Assembly (NCBI RefSeq): GCF_004349235.1
Contig: NZ_SMKY01000026.1
Location: 1 to 56,050 of the forward strand
Length of the DNA: 56,050 bases
Direction of reading: 5' to 3'
Source of the DNA: Actinomadura darangshiensis
GTDB taxonomy: Bacteria; Actinomycetota; Actinomycetes; Streptosporangiales; Streptosporangiaceae
A program made the position numbers and the translations under genes. Every line of letters begins with the position of its first letter. The first letter of the stretch is position 1. The notes under the pieces were generated by a model. The model did not search any database. It had not been told where the DNA came from and saw only the letters and a program-made list of their open reading frames with translations. Shown here one piece after another: positions 24,237-32,692 of this stretch.

Positions 24237-26990
24237 ATGCACGTCACGCGCAAGCGTGTCGAGAAGGCCCGCGCCGGGTTCTTCGGCCCGCTCACCGGCC
24301 GCCGTGTCCGCCTCGTGGCGGGCGGCACCGCGGCTCTCGCCATCGCCAGTGGAGGCGTCTCCTACGCGTCCACCGGCGGGTTCGGCCACAACCGGGTCGG
24401 CTCCACCACCAGGGACGGCCTGCAGCTCGCCAGCGACCAGATCATCAAGCCGATCGGCGACCGGCTGCTCGTCGACAACGGCAAGCTGCTCGCCTCGGCG
24501 GTCAGCCCGGACGGCCGCCACCTGGCGGCGCTCACCAACGACCGGTCGATCGCCCTGACCATCGTCGACCTCAAGACCTACAAGGTGCTGCAGCAGGCCG
24601 GGACGGCCAAGACCGCCGACGTGCGCATCTCCAGCAACAACGTCGGCCAGGAGGGACCGGCCTACTCTCCGGACGGCAAGACCCTGTGGCTGCCGCAGAT
24701 CGACGGCTTCACCCGCTTCCCGGTGAAGGACGACGGCACCCTCGGTACCCCGGTGTCCATCCCCATCGCCGCGCAGGGGTCGAAGAAGGCGCTGCCGGCC
24801 CAGGCCGTCTTCTCCCCGGACGGCGGCACCGTGTACGCCGCCGTCAACGGCCAGAACCGCGTCGTGGCCATGGACGCCGCCACTGGAGCGATCCAACGGA
24901 GCTGGACCGTGGGCACCGCGCCCCGCGGCCTGGCGCTGACCGGGGGCAAGCTCTACGTCAGCAACGAGGGTGGGCGTCCCGCCAAGCCCGGCGAGACGAC
25001 GATGAACTCCTACGGCACCGAGGTGCCGGCCGACCCGGACACGGGCGCGACCACGACCGGCAGCGTCAGCGTGATCCACGTCGCCGAGCCGGACGCCCCG
25101 GTCACGTCCATCAAGGTGGGCCTGCACCCGACCGCGATGCACGCCGCTCGCGGCGCCCTCTTCGTCACCGACACGTTCGACGACCAGGTCTCGGTCATCG
25201 ACACGTCCAAGGACAAGGTCGTCCAGACGATCGCCACCCGACCCTGGCCGCAGTCCAAGGTCGGCTACGCCCCGAACGGCGTGACGCTGACCAAGGACGG
25301 CCACCTGCTGGTCACCCTCGGCCGGGCGAACGCGGTCGCCGTCTACCGCTTCACCTCCGCGCAGGCGCCGGTCAGCTATGTCGGCCTGCTGCCGACGGAC
25401 TACTACCCCGAAGAGGTGACGACGGCCGGCGACCAGGTGGTCGTCACCAACACCCGCGGCATCGGCGAGCGCGGCCCGACGCGCACGATTGACAAGGGGA
25501 CCGGCACCAAGCCGGCCACGGGCCACAACACCCACGACTCGACCGGCACGCTGCTCCGCTTCCGGTTGCCTTCGGACCAGGCGATCGCCAAGTCGACGGC
25601 CACGGTCTTCAAGCAGAACGGCTGGGGCAAGCACGACGTCAAGGTGGCCCAGGGCAAGTCCCAGCACGCCGTGCCCGTCCCGAAGCGCCTCGGCGACCCG
25701 TCGACCATCAAGCACGTCTTCCTGCTGGTCAAGGAGAACCGGACCTACGACCAGTTCTTCGGCGACGACCCGCGCGGCAACGGCGACCCGTCGCTGGCGC
25801 AGTTCGGCAAGAAGGTCACCCCGAACCAGCACTCCCTCGCCCGCCAGTTCGGCCTCTACGACAACACCTACTCGGTCGGCACCAACTCCGCCGAGGGCCA
25901 CAACTGGCTGATGCAGGCCGATAACCCGGAGTACACCGAGTCCGGCGCCGGCCTGTACCAGCGCAGCTACGACACCGAGGACGACGCGCTCGGCCACCAG
26001 CGCACCGGCTTCCTGTGGACGGGCGCCGCGGCCGCCGGCCGGACGGCCCGCAACTTCGGCGAGTTCACCCAGTTCCTGACCAAGCCCGCCGGCGCGACGT
26101 GGCAGAACTTCTACTGCGACGCCCGGAACATGGAGGCGACCGGTCAAAAGCCCGCGCTGAAGGTCGACAACCAGTCGCCGATCCCGTCGCTCAACAAGAT
26201 CACGGCGCACGACTATCCGAAGTTCGACACCGACATCCCCGACATCTACCGGTACCAGATCTGGAAGCGCGACTTCGAGGCCAACGGCCCGGCCAACCTC
26301 AACATGTTCTGGCTTTCCAGCGACCACACCGGCGGGGCGCCGAACTCGGTCGCCCAGGTCGCCGACAACGACCTGGCCGTCGGCAAGATCGTGGACACGA
26401 TCTCGCACAGCAAATACTGGAAGGACTCCGCGATCTTCGTGATCGAGGACGACACCCAGAACGGCGTCGACCACGTCGACGGCGCCCGCGGCCCCGTGCA
26501 GATCATCAGCCCGTGGGCCCGGCACGGCACCGTGGACAGCACCTACTACACGCAGATCACCATGATCCGCACCATCGAGCAGATCCTCGGGATCCAGCCG
26601 ATGAACCAGAAGGACAGCGCCGCCAGCCCGATGGCCGGGGCCTTCACCCGCAAGCCCGACTACCGGCCGTTCAACGCGCTGCCCAACCAGGTCCCGCTCA
26701 CCGGCGGCCTGTCCACCCCGCCGGAATGCGGCAACGACGAACCGTCCGGGACGGCGTCGGCGGTGCCCGCCGGCATGCGGCCCACCGTCGACGCCTGGAA
26801 CGCCTGGAAGCGGAAGCAGCACCTGACCGGGTCGACCGCGGCCCCCGACCGCGCCAACCCAGCGCTCATGGACCACTTCACCTGGTACCAGGCGCACGAC
26901 TGGACCACGCCCTACCCGGGTGAGAAGAAGATCCTCACCCCGGAGGAGGTCCCCGGACGCTACCTGCCGTCGCCGGAGACCGACGGCTGA
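24237..26990 (+). CDS. Secreted beta-propeller / PLC-like phosphoesterase
   Basis: A 917-residue exported protein. A basic N-terminus followed by LVAGGTAALAIASGGVSYAS is a signal or anchor sequence. Residues about 70-460 are YncE/YVTN-type propeller blades (repeats such as LASAVSPDGRHLAALTND, AVFSPDGGTVYAAVNGQNRV). From about 490, IKHVFLLVKENRTYDQFFGDD opens a phosphoesterase domain of the phospholipase C / acid phosphatase type, with NSAEGHNWLMQADNPEY, WLSSDHTGG and FVIEDDTQNGVDHVDG carrying the likely metal ligands. GGAGGA precedes ATG 24237. Translationally linked to the ABC genes, so transport and extracellular hydrolysis may be coupled; the substrate is unknown. Confidence 0.88.
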   Translation: MHVTRKRVEKARAGFFGPLTGRRVRLVAGGTAALAIASGGVSYASTGGFGHNRVGSTTRDGLQLASDQIIKPIGDRLLVDNGKLLASAVSPDGRHLAALTNDRSIALTIVDLKTYKVLQQAGTAKTADVRISSNNVGQEGPAYSPDGKTLWLPQIDGFTRFPVKDDGTLGTPVSIPIAAQGSKKALPAQAVFSPDGGTVYAAVNGQNRVVAMDAATGAIQRSWTVGTAPRGLALTGGKLYVSNEGGRPAKPGETTMNSYGTEVPADPDTGATTTGSVSVIHVAEPDAPVTSIKVGLHPTAMHAARGALFVTDTFDDQVSVIDTSKDKVVQTIATRPWPQSKVGYAPNGVTLTKDGHLLVTLGRANAVAVYRFTSAQAPVSYVGLLPTDYYPEEVTTAGDQVVVTNTRGIGERGPTRTIDKGTGTKPATGHNTHDSTGTLLRFRLPSDQAIAKSTATVFKQNGWGKHDVKVAQGKSQHAVPVPKRLGDPSTIKHVFLLVKENRTYDQFFGDDPRGNGDPSLAQFGKKVTPNQHSLARQFGLYDNTYSVGTNSAEGHNWLMQADNPEYTESGAGLYQRSYDTEDDALGHQRTGFLWTGAAAAGRTARNFGEFTQFLTKPAGATWQNFYCDARNMEATGQKPALKVDNQSPIPSLNKITAHDYPKFDTDIPDIYRYQIWKRDFEANGPANLNMFWLSSDHTGGAPNSVAQVADNDLAVGKIVDTISHSKYWKDSAIFVIEDDTQNGVDHVDGARGPVQIISPWARHGTVDSTYYTQITMIRTIEQILGIQPMNQKDSAASPMAGAFTRKPDYRPFNALPNQVPLTGGLSTPPECGNDEPSGTASAVPAGMRPTVDAWNAWKRKQHLTGSTAAPDRANPALMDHFTWYQAHDWTTPYPGEKKILTPEEVPGRYLPSPETDG

Positions 26991-27000
26991 CGTCCGCACC

Positions 27001-27033
27001 GCACGGCCCGCCGGCGATCCCGGCGGGCCGTGC
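27001..27033. terminator. Terminator hairpin
   Basis: Perfect 14-bp stem GCACGGCCCGCCGG / CCGGCGGGCCGTGC with loop CGATC, between the phosphoesterase stop and the convergent SDR stop. Likely bidirectional. Confidence 0.8.
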
Positions 27034-27039
27034 CGCATG

Positions 27040-27963
27040 TCATGCGAAGTAGTGGCCCTTGTCGAGGTCGTCGATGAGGCCGGGCTGGGTGGGCCGCCAT
27101 CCGACCAGCTCGCGGGTCAGCGCGCTCGACGCCGGCGCGTCGAGGCCGATGAGCCCAGCCAGCCAGGTGAAGTGCCCGGCGGCATCCGCGGCGTCGACCG
27201 AGGCGACCGGGACGTCGAGTTGGCGCCCGATCACCTCCGCGACCTCGCGGATCGGCACCCCCTCGTCGCCGCTCGCGTGCAGCACCGTCCCGGCCGGAGC
27301 CTTCTCCAGCGCGAGGCGGAACAGGTTCGCGGCGTCGAGCACGTGCCCGGCCGGCCAGCGGTTGGCCCCGTCCCCGAGATAGCCGGAAACGCCCTTGTCG
27401 CGCGCAATGCCGACCAGGGTCGCCATGAAGCCCTTGTCGCCGTCCCCGTGGACGGTCGGGGGCAGCCGGACGACGGACGCCCGGACGCCCCGCGAGGCGA
27501 GCGAGAGGGTCAGCAGCGCGGTCTCCTGGCGGGCCCGCGGCCCTCCTCCCATTTCGGTGAGCGAGCCGGCGTCGAGCCCGTCCCGTTCGGTGATCACTCG
27601 TCCCGGCGGCAGTCCGAGCAGCCCGGACGCGAGGACGAACGGCCGGTCGGAGCCCGCGAGCGCGTCGCCGAACACCTCGACGGCGCGGCGGTCCGCGTCG
27701 GCGGCGTCCTGGAACCGGCCCTCCCCGAAGGCGACGTCGTGCTTGAACGCGAGGTGGATCACGCCGTCGGAGTCGTCGGCGGCGCTGCGCAGGACGTCCA
27801 GGTCGTCGAGGGAGCCCCGCCGCACCTCGGCACCGGCCGCCTCAAGGGCGGCGGCCGAAGCGTCCGACCGCGCGAGCCCGACGACCTGGTGGTTCGCACC
27901 GATGAGCTCGGGGACGACGGCGGACCCGATCCAGCCGGACGCCCCGGTGACGAAAACGCGCAT
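27040..27963 (-). CDS. NAD(P)-dependent epimerase/dehydratase-like SDR
   Basis: A 307-residue atypical short-chain dehydrogenase. Rossmann motif VFVTGASGWIGSAV at residues 3-16, ARSD for cofactor specificity, HLAFKHDV, and active-site serines in LASGLLGL; the usual YxxxK is not obvious (GGPRARQE at that place), typical of the subgroup often annotated as SDR or 3-beta-hydroxysteroid-dehydrogenase-like. ATG 27963 is chosen because GGAGG lies 6 bases upstream; the frame opens 7 codons earlier. It is divergent from a TetR gene with two shared operator copies in between, so it is probably the repressor's main target. Confidence 0.85.
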   Translation of the reverse strand: MRVFVTGASGWIGSAVVPELIGANHQVVGLARSDASAAALEAAGAEVRRGSLDDLDVLRSAADDSDGVIHLAFKHDVAFGEGRFQDAADADRRAVEVFGDALAGSDRPFVLASGLLGLPPGRVITERDGLDAGSLTEMGGGPRARQETALLTLSLASRGVRASVVRLPPTVHGDGDKGFMATLVGIARDKGVSGYLGDGANRWPAGHVLDAANLFRLALEKAPAGTVLHASGDEGVPIREVAEVIGRQLDVPVASVDAADAAGHFTWLAGLIGLDAPASSALTRELVGWRPTQPGLIDDLDKGHYFA

Positions 27964-27985
27964 GAGAAACCTCCAGTACCGCAAC

Positions 27986-28041
27986 CGATGTCAGTCACTG
28001 TCATCGACAGTAGCACATCGATGTCAGTGACTGTCATCGAC
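27986..28041. promoter_or_regulatory. Twin 23-bp operators for the TetR protein
   Basis: A 23-bp sequence CGATGTCAGTsACTGTCATCG (shown to 21) occurs at 27986-28008 and 28019-28041, identical but for the central base (C versus G). Each copy is itself a near-perfect inverted repeat (GATGTCAGT / ACTGTCATC). Centres are 33 bp apart, about three helical turns, so two dimers would lie on one face of the DNA. Confidence 0.8.
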
Positions 28042-28047
28042 TAGTAT
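28042..28047 (+). promoter_or_regulatory. -10 box of a leaderless tetR transcript
   Basis: TAGTAT ends 7 bases before the ATG at 28055, the spacing seen in leaderless actinomycete genes, and no Shine-Dalgarno is present. It abuts the second operator copy, so repressor binding would block transcription. A -35 box is not clear. Confidence 0.45.
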
Positions 28048-28054
28048 TCCCGCC

Positions 28055-28621
28055 ATGGGGCGATGGAAGCCGGACGCACGCGGCCGGCTCGAACAGGCGG
28101 CGCTGGACCTCTACGGCGAACGCGGATTCGAGAAGACCACCGTGGCGGAGATCGCCGCCCGCGCGGGCGTCACCGAGCGGACGTACTTCCGCCACTTCGC
28201 CGACAAGCGCGAGGTCCTGTTCGGAGGCTCGGGCGAACTCCGGGACATGCTCACGGGCGCCGTGGCCGACGCCCCCGCCTCCACGCCCCCGCTCGAAGCC
28301 ACCGCCGACGCCCTGGAGACCATCAGCGCCGTCTTCCGGGGCAACCTCGACCGCACCCGCCGCCGCCAGGCGATCATCAACGCGAACCCGGAGCTCCGCG
28401 AACGCGAGGTGATCAAGATGGCCGCCTTCGCCACCGCCCTCGCCGAGACCCTCCGGCAGCGCGGCGTCCCGGACCCGGCCGCCGCCCTCACCGCCGAGGC
28501 CGGCATCGCCATCTTCAAGATCGCCTTCGAACGCTGGATCGCCGCCCCCGGCGAAAAGGAACTCCCGGAGTTCATCCGGGAATCCCTCAACGAACTGAAG
28601 GCCGTAACCGCCGCCGCCTGA
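28055..28621 (+). CDS. TetR-family repressor of the divergent SDR
   Basis: A 188-residue TetR protein. Helix-turn-helix KTTVAEIAARAGVTERTYFRHF at about residues 27-48, then a helical ligand-binding domain. It starts 14 bases after the second operator copy and is probably leaderless. The arrangement (divergent SDR, duplicated palindromes at both starts) supports autoregulation plus control of the SDR, with the ligand likely a substrate of that enzyme. Its stop is 8 bases from the stop of the convergent ATPase gene. Confidence 0.88.
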   Translation: MGRWKPDARGRLEQAALDLYGERGFEKTTVAEIAARAGVTERTYFRHFADKREVLFGGSGELRDMLTGAVADAPASTPPLEATADALETISAVFRGNLDRTRRRQAIINANPELREREVIKMAAFATALAETLRQRGVPDPAAALTAEAGIAIFKIAFERWIAAPGEKELPEFIRESLNELKAVTAAA

Positions 28622-28629
28622 CCGCCCCC

Positions 28630-29151
28630 TCAGCCGCCCTCCGCATGGCGGTTAGCCGAAGCGGACACCCCGTGAACCCCGTCATCCGCCCGGGGACGAG
28701 CCGGAGCGCCCTGCGGGCCCCGAGTCCCCGGGACAACGGTGTGCGGCACCTCGAACCACACCCGCAGCCGCCCATCGTCCAACTGCTCGAAGCCCCACGC
28801 CTTGGCGAGCATCGAAAGGATCGGCAGCCCGCGCCCGTGCTCCCCGTGCGGGTCGTCGACGTGATGGGGAACGGTGGTGCCGCCGCCCTCGTCCGTGACC
28901 TCGACCCGGATGCTGGCCGTGTCCACGTAGGCGTCCACCTCCACAAGGTGGCCGCCGCCGTGGACGATCGCATTGGTCAGCGTCTCGGACAGCAGCAGAA
29001 CGCTGTCCTCACACGCGCTGTGCTTCGCCCCGAGCAGCGGTTCGAGCCGTCCCAGCAGCCACCGCCGCCCGTTCACCACGTTCTTCGGCGCCGCCGGGAC
29101 GACACACGTCCCCAGATGCTTCATCGGACGCGGTCCCTGCTCCGCTGACAT
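28630..29151 (-). CDS. HATPase_c anti-sigma-type ATP-binding regulator
   Basis: A 173-residue single-domain GHKL ATPase of the actinomycete SpoIIAB/RsbW-like group. N-box LSETLTNAIVHGGG, G1 VTDEGGGT and G2 HGRGLPILSMLA are intact; there is no sensor or phospho-acceptor domain. A ~40-residue tail rich in Arg/Pro/Gly follows. In actinomycetes such proteins are commonly encoded beside XRE-DUF5753 and DUF397 genes, as here, and are thought to form developmental or stress regulatory sets. ATG 29151 has AAGGGG 9 bases upstream. The 199-bp divergent gap holds an AT-rich promoter area (about 29265-29330). Confidence 0.85.
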   Translation of the reverse strand: MSAEQGPRPMKHLGTCVVPAAPKNVVNGRRWLLGRLEPLLGAKHSACEDSVLLLSETLTNAIVHGGGHLVEVDAYVDTASIRVEVTDEGGGTTVPHHVDDPHGEHGRGLPILSMLAKAWGFEQLDDGRLRVWFEVPHTVVPGTRGPQGAPARPRADDGVHGVSASANRHAEGG

Positions 29152-29350
29152 CGTCGGACGCCCCTTCTCCAGGCACGCGAACGACCACGATCCACCAACA
29201 TTCTTCCGTGATCACCCAGACACCGTGCGTGACTTCTCGCTACGGTCAGAGCATGGAGTGGACGCGCCGAATTTGTAAACCGGAAAGAGTGAACCCGCTC
29301 AAAAAATCATGGTCCGCCCGCTAGGCATATCCACAAACGGAGGTACCAAC

Positions 29351-30205
29351 GTGGCAAGTCGGACGAGCCCCACGGTCCGCAGGCGGCGCCTCGCATCCGA
29401 GATGCGGCGCCTGCGGAAGGAGTCGGGAAGGACCCGAGAAGAGGCGGCCAGGTTCGCGGACATCGCGCCGGCCACGGTCAGCCGCATCGAGGCCGCCGTC
29501 CACGCCCCGAAGGTCGCCGACATCATGGCCCTCTGCAAGTTCTACGGACTGGACGACGACCGCACGGACGTCCTGGTCACCCTCGCCCGCCAAAGCCGCC
29601 AACGCGGCTGGTGGCAGAAGTACGGAGACGCGATCCCCGCGTGGTTCGAGGTCTACGTCGGCCTCGAAGAGGAGGTCTCCGAGATCCGGTCCTACCAGGC
29701 CGAGGTGATCTTCGGCCTTCTCCAGACCGAGGCATACGCCCGCGCCGTGATGCTTGCGGACGACAACGTCTCGCCCGACGACGGCGAACGCATGCTCGAA
29801 GTCCGCATGCGGCGTCAGAAGGTACTCGAAGGCTCCGATCGTCCGAGGCTATGGATCATCCAGAACGAGGCGGCTCTGCGCAGGGAGGTCGGCGGCCATA
29901 GCGTGATGTGTGAGCAGCTCACCCACCTCGCGGCACTCTCCCAGATCCCTGGCGTGACCATCCAGGTGCTTCCACTGGCCAGTGGCGCGCACCCCTCCAT
30001 GCACGGCGCCTTCGAGATTCTGGGCTTCCCAGATCGACGCGATCCGGACGTCGTGTACGTTGATTACCGAAAGGGGTGCATTTATCTTGAAGAGTCGAGC
30101 GAGGTCGACGACTACGCCCAACTCTTCGACCAACTACGGGCAAGAGCCCTAGGCCCTGACGAGACCCGTGCCTTGATTGCCCGGCTAGCCGATCAGAAGG
30201 CGTGA
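29351..30205 (+). CDS. XRE-family regulator with DUF5753
   Basis: A 284-residue DNA-binding protein. Helix-turn-helix at about residues 16-65 (LRKESGRTREEAARFADIAPATVSRIE), then a DUF5753 domain: YVGLEEEVSEIRSYQAEVIFGLLQTEAYARA, RMRRQKVLE, and IQVLPLASGAHPSMHGAFEIL. GTG 29351 has GGAGG 6-7 bases upstream; the frame opens earlier at 29309 without a signal. Proteins of this class (WhiJ/AbaA-type systems) act with small DUF397 partners; the DUF397 gene lies 22 bases downstream and an HATPase is divergent, so the trio is complete. Confidence 0.9.
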   Translation: MASRTSPTVRRRRLASEMRRLRKESGRTREEAARFADIAPATVSRIEAAVHAPKVADIMALCKFYGLDDDRTDVLVTLARQSRQRGWWQKYGDAIPAWFEVYVGLEEEVSEIRSYQAEVIFGLLQTEAYARAVMLADDNVSPDDGERMLEVRMRRQKVLEGSDRPRLWIIQNEAALRREVGGHSVMCEQLTHLAALSQIPGVTIQVLPLASGAHPSMHGAFEILGFPDRRDPDVVYVDYRKGCIYLEESSEVDDYAQLFDQLRARALGPDETRALIARLADQKA

Positions 30206-30227
30206 CTCGAGAAGAATGGAGGTCTCC

Positions 30228-30539
30228 ATGACGGAGCTCTCCCAGCTCACATGGCGCAAGGCACGCAGTAGCGCCAACAACGGCTCCTGTGTTGAAGTCG
30301 CCATCTGGCCCAAGAGCGGCCACAACATGGGCAACCGTGGAGAGTGCGCAGAGGCTGGCGCATGGCGGAAGAGCAGCCACAGTGGCCAGAACGGTCATTG
30401 CGTGGAGGTCGCGGCGGACGAGGCTGTGGTGCTGGCGCGGGACTCCAAGGACCCGGACGGACCGGTGCTCGGCTTCACCGCCAACGCCTGGACCACCTTC
30501 CTCACCACCGTGAAGAACGGCCACCTCGACCTCCCCTGA
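30228..30539 (+). CDS. DUF397 protein with a partial second repeat
   Basis: A 103-residue partner of the upstream XRE regulator. The C-terminal half is a complete DUF397 (WRKSSHSGQNGHCVEVAA ... VLARDSKDPDGPVLGFTANAWTTFL); the N-terminal half repeats its first part (WRKARSSANNGSCVEVAI), so the gene arose by partial internal duplication or fusion of two units. ATG 30228 has GGAGG 5 bases upstream; ATG 30216 is less likely. DUF397 proteins are thought to modulate their cognate regulator. A decayed relative lies about 0.8 kb downstream. Confidence 0.88.
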   Translation: MTELSQLTWRKARSSANNGSCVEVAIWPKSGHNMGNRGECAEAGAWRKSSHSGQNGHCVEVAADEAVVLARDSKDPDGPVLGFTANAWTTFLTTVKNGHLDLP

Positions 30540-30588
30540 CCGCCCCCTCCCACCGTGAAGCGCGACCACCGCCTCGGTGGGCTCCGCG

Positions 30589-30981
30589 CTAGATCGGCTG
30601 CCCGCCAGCGCGGTCCCACTGGGGCCGGTCCCATTCGACGTACTCGATCTGGGCCCCACCGGGCAGCTTGGCGGTGAGGTTCCTGCCGGTGGGGACGGCC
30701 TGCGGGCCGCGCAGGATCTGCGCTCCGGTTCGGGTGAGCAGCGCCAGGCACTCGTCGAGGTCATCGACGATCAGCGTGGCCGCAGTAGCCCTGTACGGCT
30801 CCAGGGCCCGCTCATCACCTGCCACTACCAGCACCCGGCCGACGGTGGCCAGTTCCAGACCGTCCGACAGCCTGAAACGGGTACTGACCGGCTCGCCGGA
30901 GACCGCGGTGAGCGAGGCCAGCACAGCCTCCAGGTCAGCGGCGTAGACCCGCGAGTAGGTACGAAAGACACGCACGATCAC
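30589..30981 (-). CDS. VOC-family (glyoxalase/bleomycin-resistance fold) protein
   Basis: About 130 residues with one or two beta-alpha-beta-beta-beta units: RVFRTYSRVYAADLEAVLASL at the start, FRLSDGLELATVGRVLVVAG in the middle, and AATLIVDDLDECLALL plus GAQIEYVEW in the second half. No clear metal-ligand set can be assigned by eye, so an enzyme or binding role is undecided. Start is uncertain: TTG 30987, GTG 30981 or GTG 30975, none with a good ribosome-binding site. Monocistronic, convergent with the DUF397 gene. Confidence 0.6.
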   Translation of the reverse strand: MIVRVFRTYSRVYAADLEAVLASLTAVSGEPVSTRFRLSDGLELATVGRVLVVAGDERALEPYRATAATLIVDDLDECLALLTRTGAQILRGPQAVPTGRNLTAKLPGGAQIEYVEWDRPQWDRAGGQPI

Positions 30982-31285
30982 CAGCAAGCCATGCGACGAT
31001 CCGAATATTCCACCAGCAGGAACACGTCAGAACCCGACGAACCAGGCCCCGTAGGGTCGATCACGTGACCGACCCGAGCCAAGACCGGGCCCTGGCCGGT
31101 TACCGCTCACCGTTCAGTACGACGGTCTTACCTCCGCCGGTAATCGCGTAATACACGACCCGCTCTTCGGGCATGCTCGCCTAGTACCCTTCTTTCCGAT
31201 AATTGCCAATTTCGTCAACACCCGAGGGAATCGGAATCCTGGCCGAGACTTCTTACTGAAACACGGCATTTGATAAAGAAAGCAG
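30982..31285. other. AT-richer non-coding stretch with no recognised gene
   Basis: About 300 bases between the VOC gene and a DUF397 pseudogene. A GTG at 31064 opens a 28-codon frame, and on the minus strand a 24-codon frame ending in AITGGGKTVVLNGER closes near 31103; neither has a ribosome-binding site or a known match, and the minus frame could be a degraded gene end. Base composition becomes visibly more AT-rich from about 31100. Confidence 0.4.
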
Positions 31286-31480
31286 GTGAGCCGGGTGGAC
31301 ACGTCTCACGTCACCTGACGCAAGAGCAGCTTCAGCACCGGCAATGGAGGCAACTGCGTCGAGGTCGGGGCTTGGGGCAAGGCTAGCCACGGCGCAGACG
31401 AAGGTCACTACGTGTGGGTCACTGAGGCTTGGACAGCCTTCCTCACCACCGTCAAGACCGGCCACCTCGACCTCCCCGAG
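31286..31480 (+). pseudogene. Decayed DUF397 gene
   Basis: The reading frame gives SRVDTSHVT, then a TGA at 31316 exactly where DUF397 has its conserved Trp (TGG to TGA), then RKSSFSTGNGGNCVEVGAWGK, and finally AWTAFLTTVKTGHLDLP, nearly identical to the end of the intact protein at 30228-30539. The middle (the VLARDSKDPDGPVLGF segment) is deleted, and the final stop codon is lost, so the frame runs into the amidase gene antisense. It is a duplicated relative of the upstream gene that has lost function. Confidence 0.8.
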
Positions 31481-31487
31481 CCAGGGG

Positions 31488-32690
31488 TCAAGGGCGGGGT
31501 CTCGAACTGGGCTGACTTTCCGGGTTGGTCGGCCGTGCCCGTTTCGGCCAGGGATTCAGGCGTTCCAGGTCGGCGGCCAACCGCAGGAGGACATCTTCCT
31601 CGCCGTGTCGTGCCACGGCCTGCAGCCCCACCGGAGTGCCGTCGGCGGCGTGGCCCGCAGGGATGCTGATGGCGGGGTGTCCACTGATGTTGAAGGCCCA
31701 GGTCAGACTGACCGACATTGTGCTACCAGGGCCCTGATGCCCATGTGGAGGCCCCGGCGTCGTCGGCGTGAACAGCACATCGACATCGTTGAAGAGCTCT
31801 CGTAGTCTCGCGTTGTTGACTTGCCGGACGGTTTCGGCATCGGCAAGGTCATCGCCGGCGCCACGAATCGCAATCCAGGCAAGTTCGGGGTCGAGTAGAT
31901 CGGCTCTGGCCCGATGCAATCGCACATGACCCGCGTCGGCCAGGTGACCAGCAGCCGCCCGAGCGATATCCGCCTGCTCTGAGTCGACATCGACATACCC
32001 CAGATTTGCGGACCAGGTGGCCGCGAGAACCTTGCTATGGGCGACTCCAATCGCTTCCTCCCCCAAGAGGACGGACACGTGCAGCGCGGCGTCCCTGGCC
32101 GAACGGACAATCGCACCGGGAACGTTGAGTCCCGCAGAATCGCGGGTCGGGAGCCGCCCATTGGTGGGTTTTAGTCCGATGGCACCGCACCAAGCGGCCG
32201 GGATACGGGTGGATCCTGCACCGTCACTCGCAGTGGCCAGCGGTACGACCCCCGCCATCACCGCCGCTGCGGAACCCGCCGAGGAGCCGCCCGGCGTCCG
32301 GTCTGAACGCCACGGGTTGACCGTCGGGCCGTGCTCTGTAAACCCCCATGTCTGCCACTCGGTGATCGATCTCGGCACGGAAGTGAGACCGATGACGACA
32401 CAGCCTTCCTGCCTCAGCCGCACCGTCTGGAAATCATCCAGCCCGTCCCATGCCTTAACCCCGATGGGCACTCCGGCCAACCGTAACCGCTCCCCTTGGG
32501 CCACAACACGGTCGATCTCTTTCGCATCCGCCAACGCCTGCTCAGTGAAGTCTTTCCGGAACGCGCGCAGCCTCGGTTCGGCAGCCTGCTTCTGCATGAG
32601 CGCCGCTTGCGCAACCTCGACTGCCGAGACGTCCCGCCTCGCCACCAGCGCAGCAATAGCGACGGCATCCAACTCCGAATAGGCCTGCAC
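31488..32690 (-). CDS. Amidase-signature family amidase
   Basis: A 400-residue amidase with the Ser-cisSer-Lys triad: Lys in IGVKAWDG, the cis-Ser in GGSSAGSAAAVMAG and nucleophile Ser in DGAGSTRIPAAW. It is shorter than the usual 450-480, missing sequence in the central variable region, so specificity is hard to guess; it hydrolyses an amide or transfers ammonia. GTG 32690 lies 2 bases after the stop of the unknown gene, the last gene of a three-gene operon (FolD-like, unknown, amidase). Codon use looks less GC-extreme than the window average, suggesting recent acquisition. Confidence 0.86.
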   Translation of the reverse strand: MQAYSELDAVAIAALVARRDVSAVEVAQAALMQKQAAEPRLRAFRKDFTEQALADAKEIDRVVAQGERLRLAGVPIGVKAWDGLDDFQTVRLRQEGCVVIGLTSVPRSITEWQTWGFTEHGPTVNPWRSDRTPGGSSAGSAAAVMAGVVPLATASDGAGSTRIPAAWCGAIGLKPTNGRLPTRDSAGLNVPGAIVRSARDAALHVSVLLGEEAIGVAHSKVLAATWSANLGYVDVDSEQADIARAAAGHLADAGHVRLHRARADLLDPELAWIAIRGAGDDLADAETVRQVNNARLRELFNDVDVLFTPTTPGPPHGHQGPGSTMSVSLTWAFNISGHPAISIPAGHAADGTPVGLQAVARHGEEDVLLRLAADLERLNPWPKRARPTNPESQPSSRPRP

Positions 32691-32692
32691 CG

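Noticed and set aside
31114..31302. Short minus-strand frame in the AT-rich gap
   Set aside because: No ribosome-binding site and no recognised motif; more likely degraded DNA.
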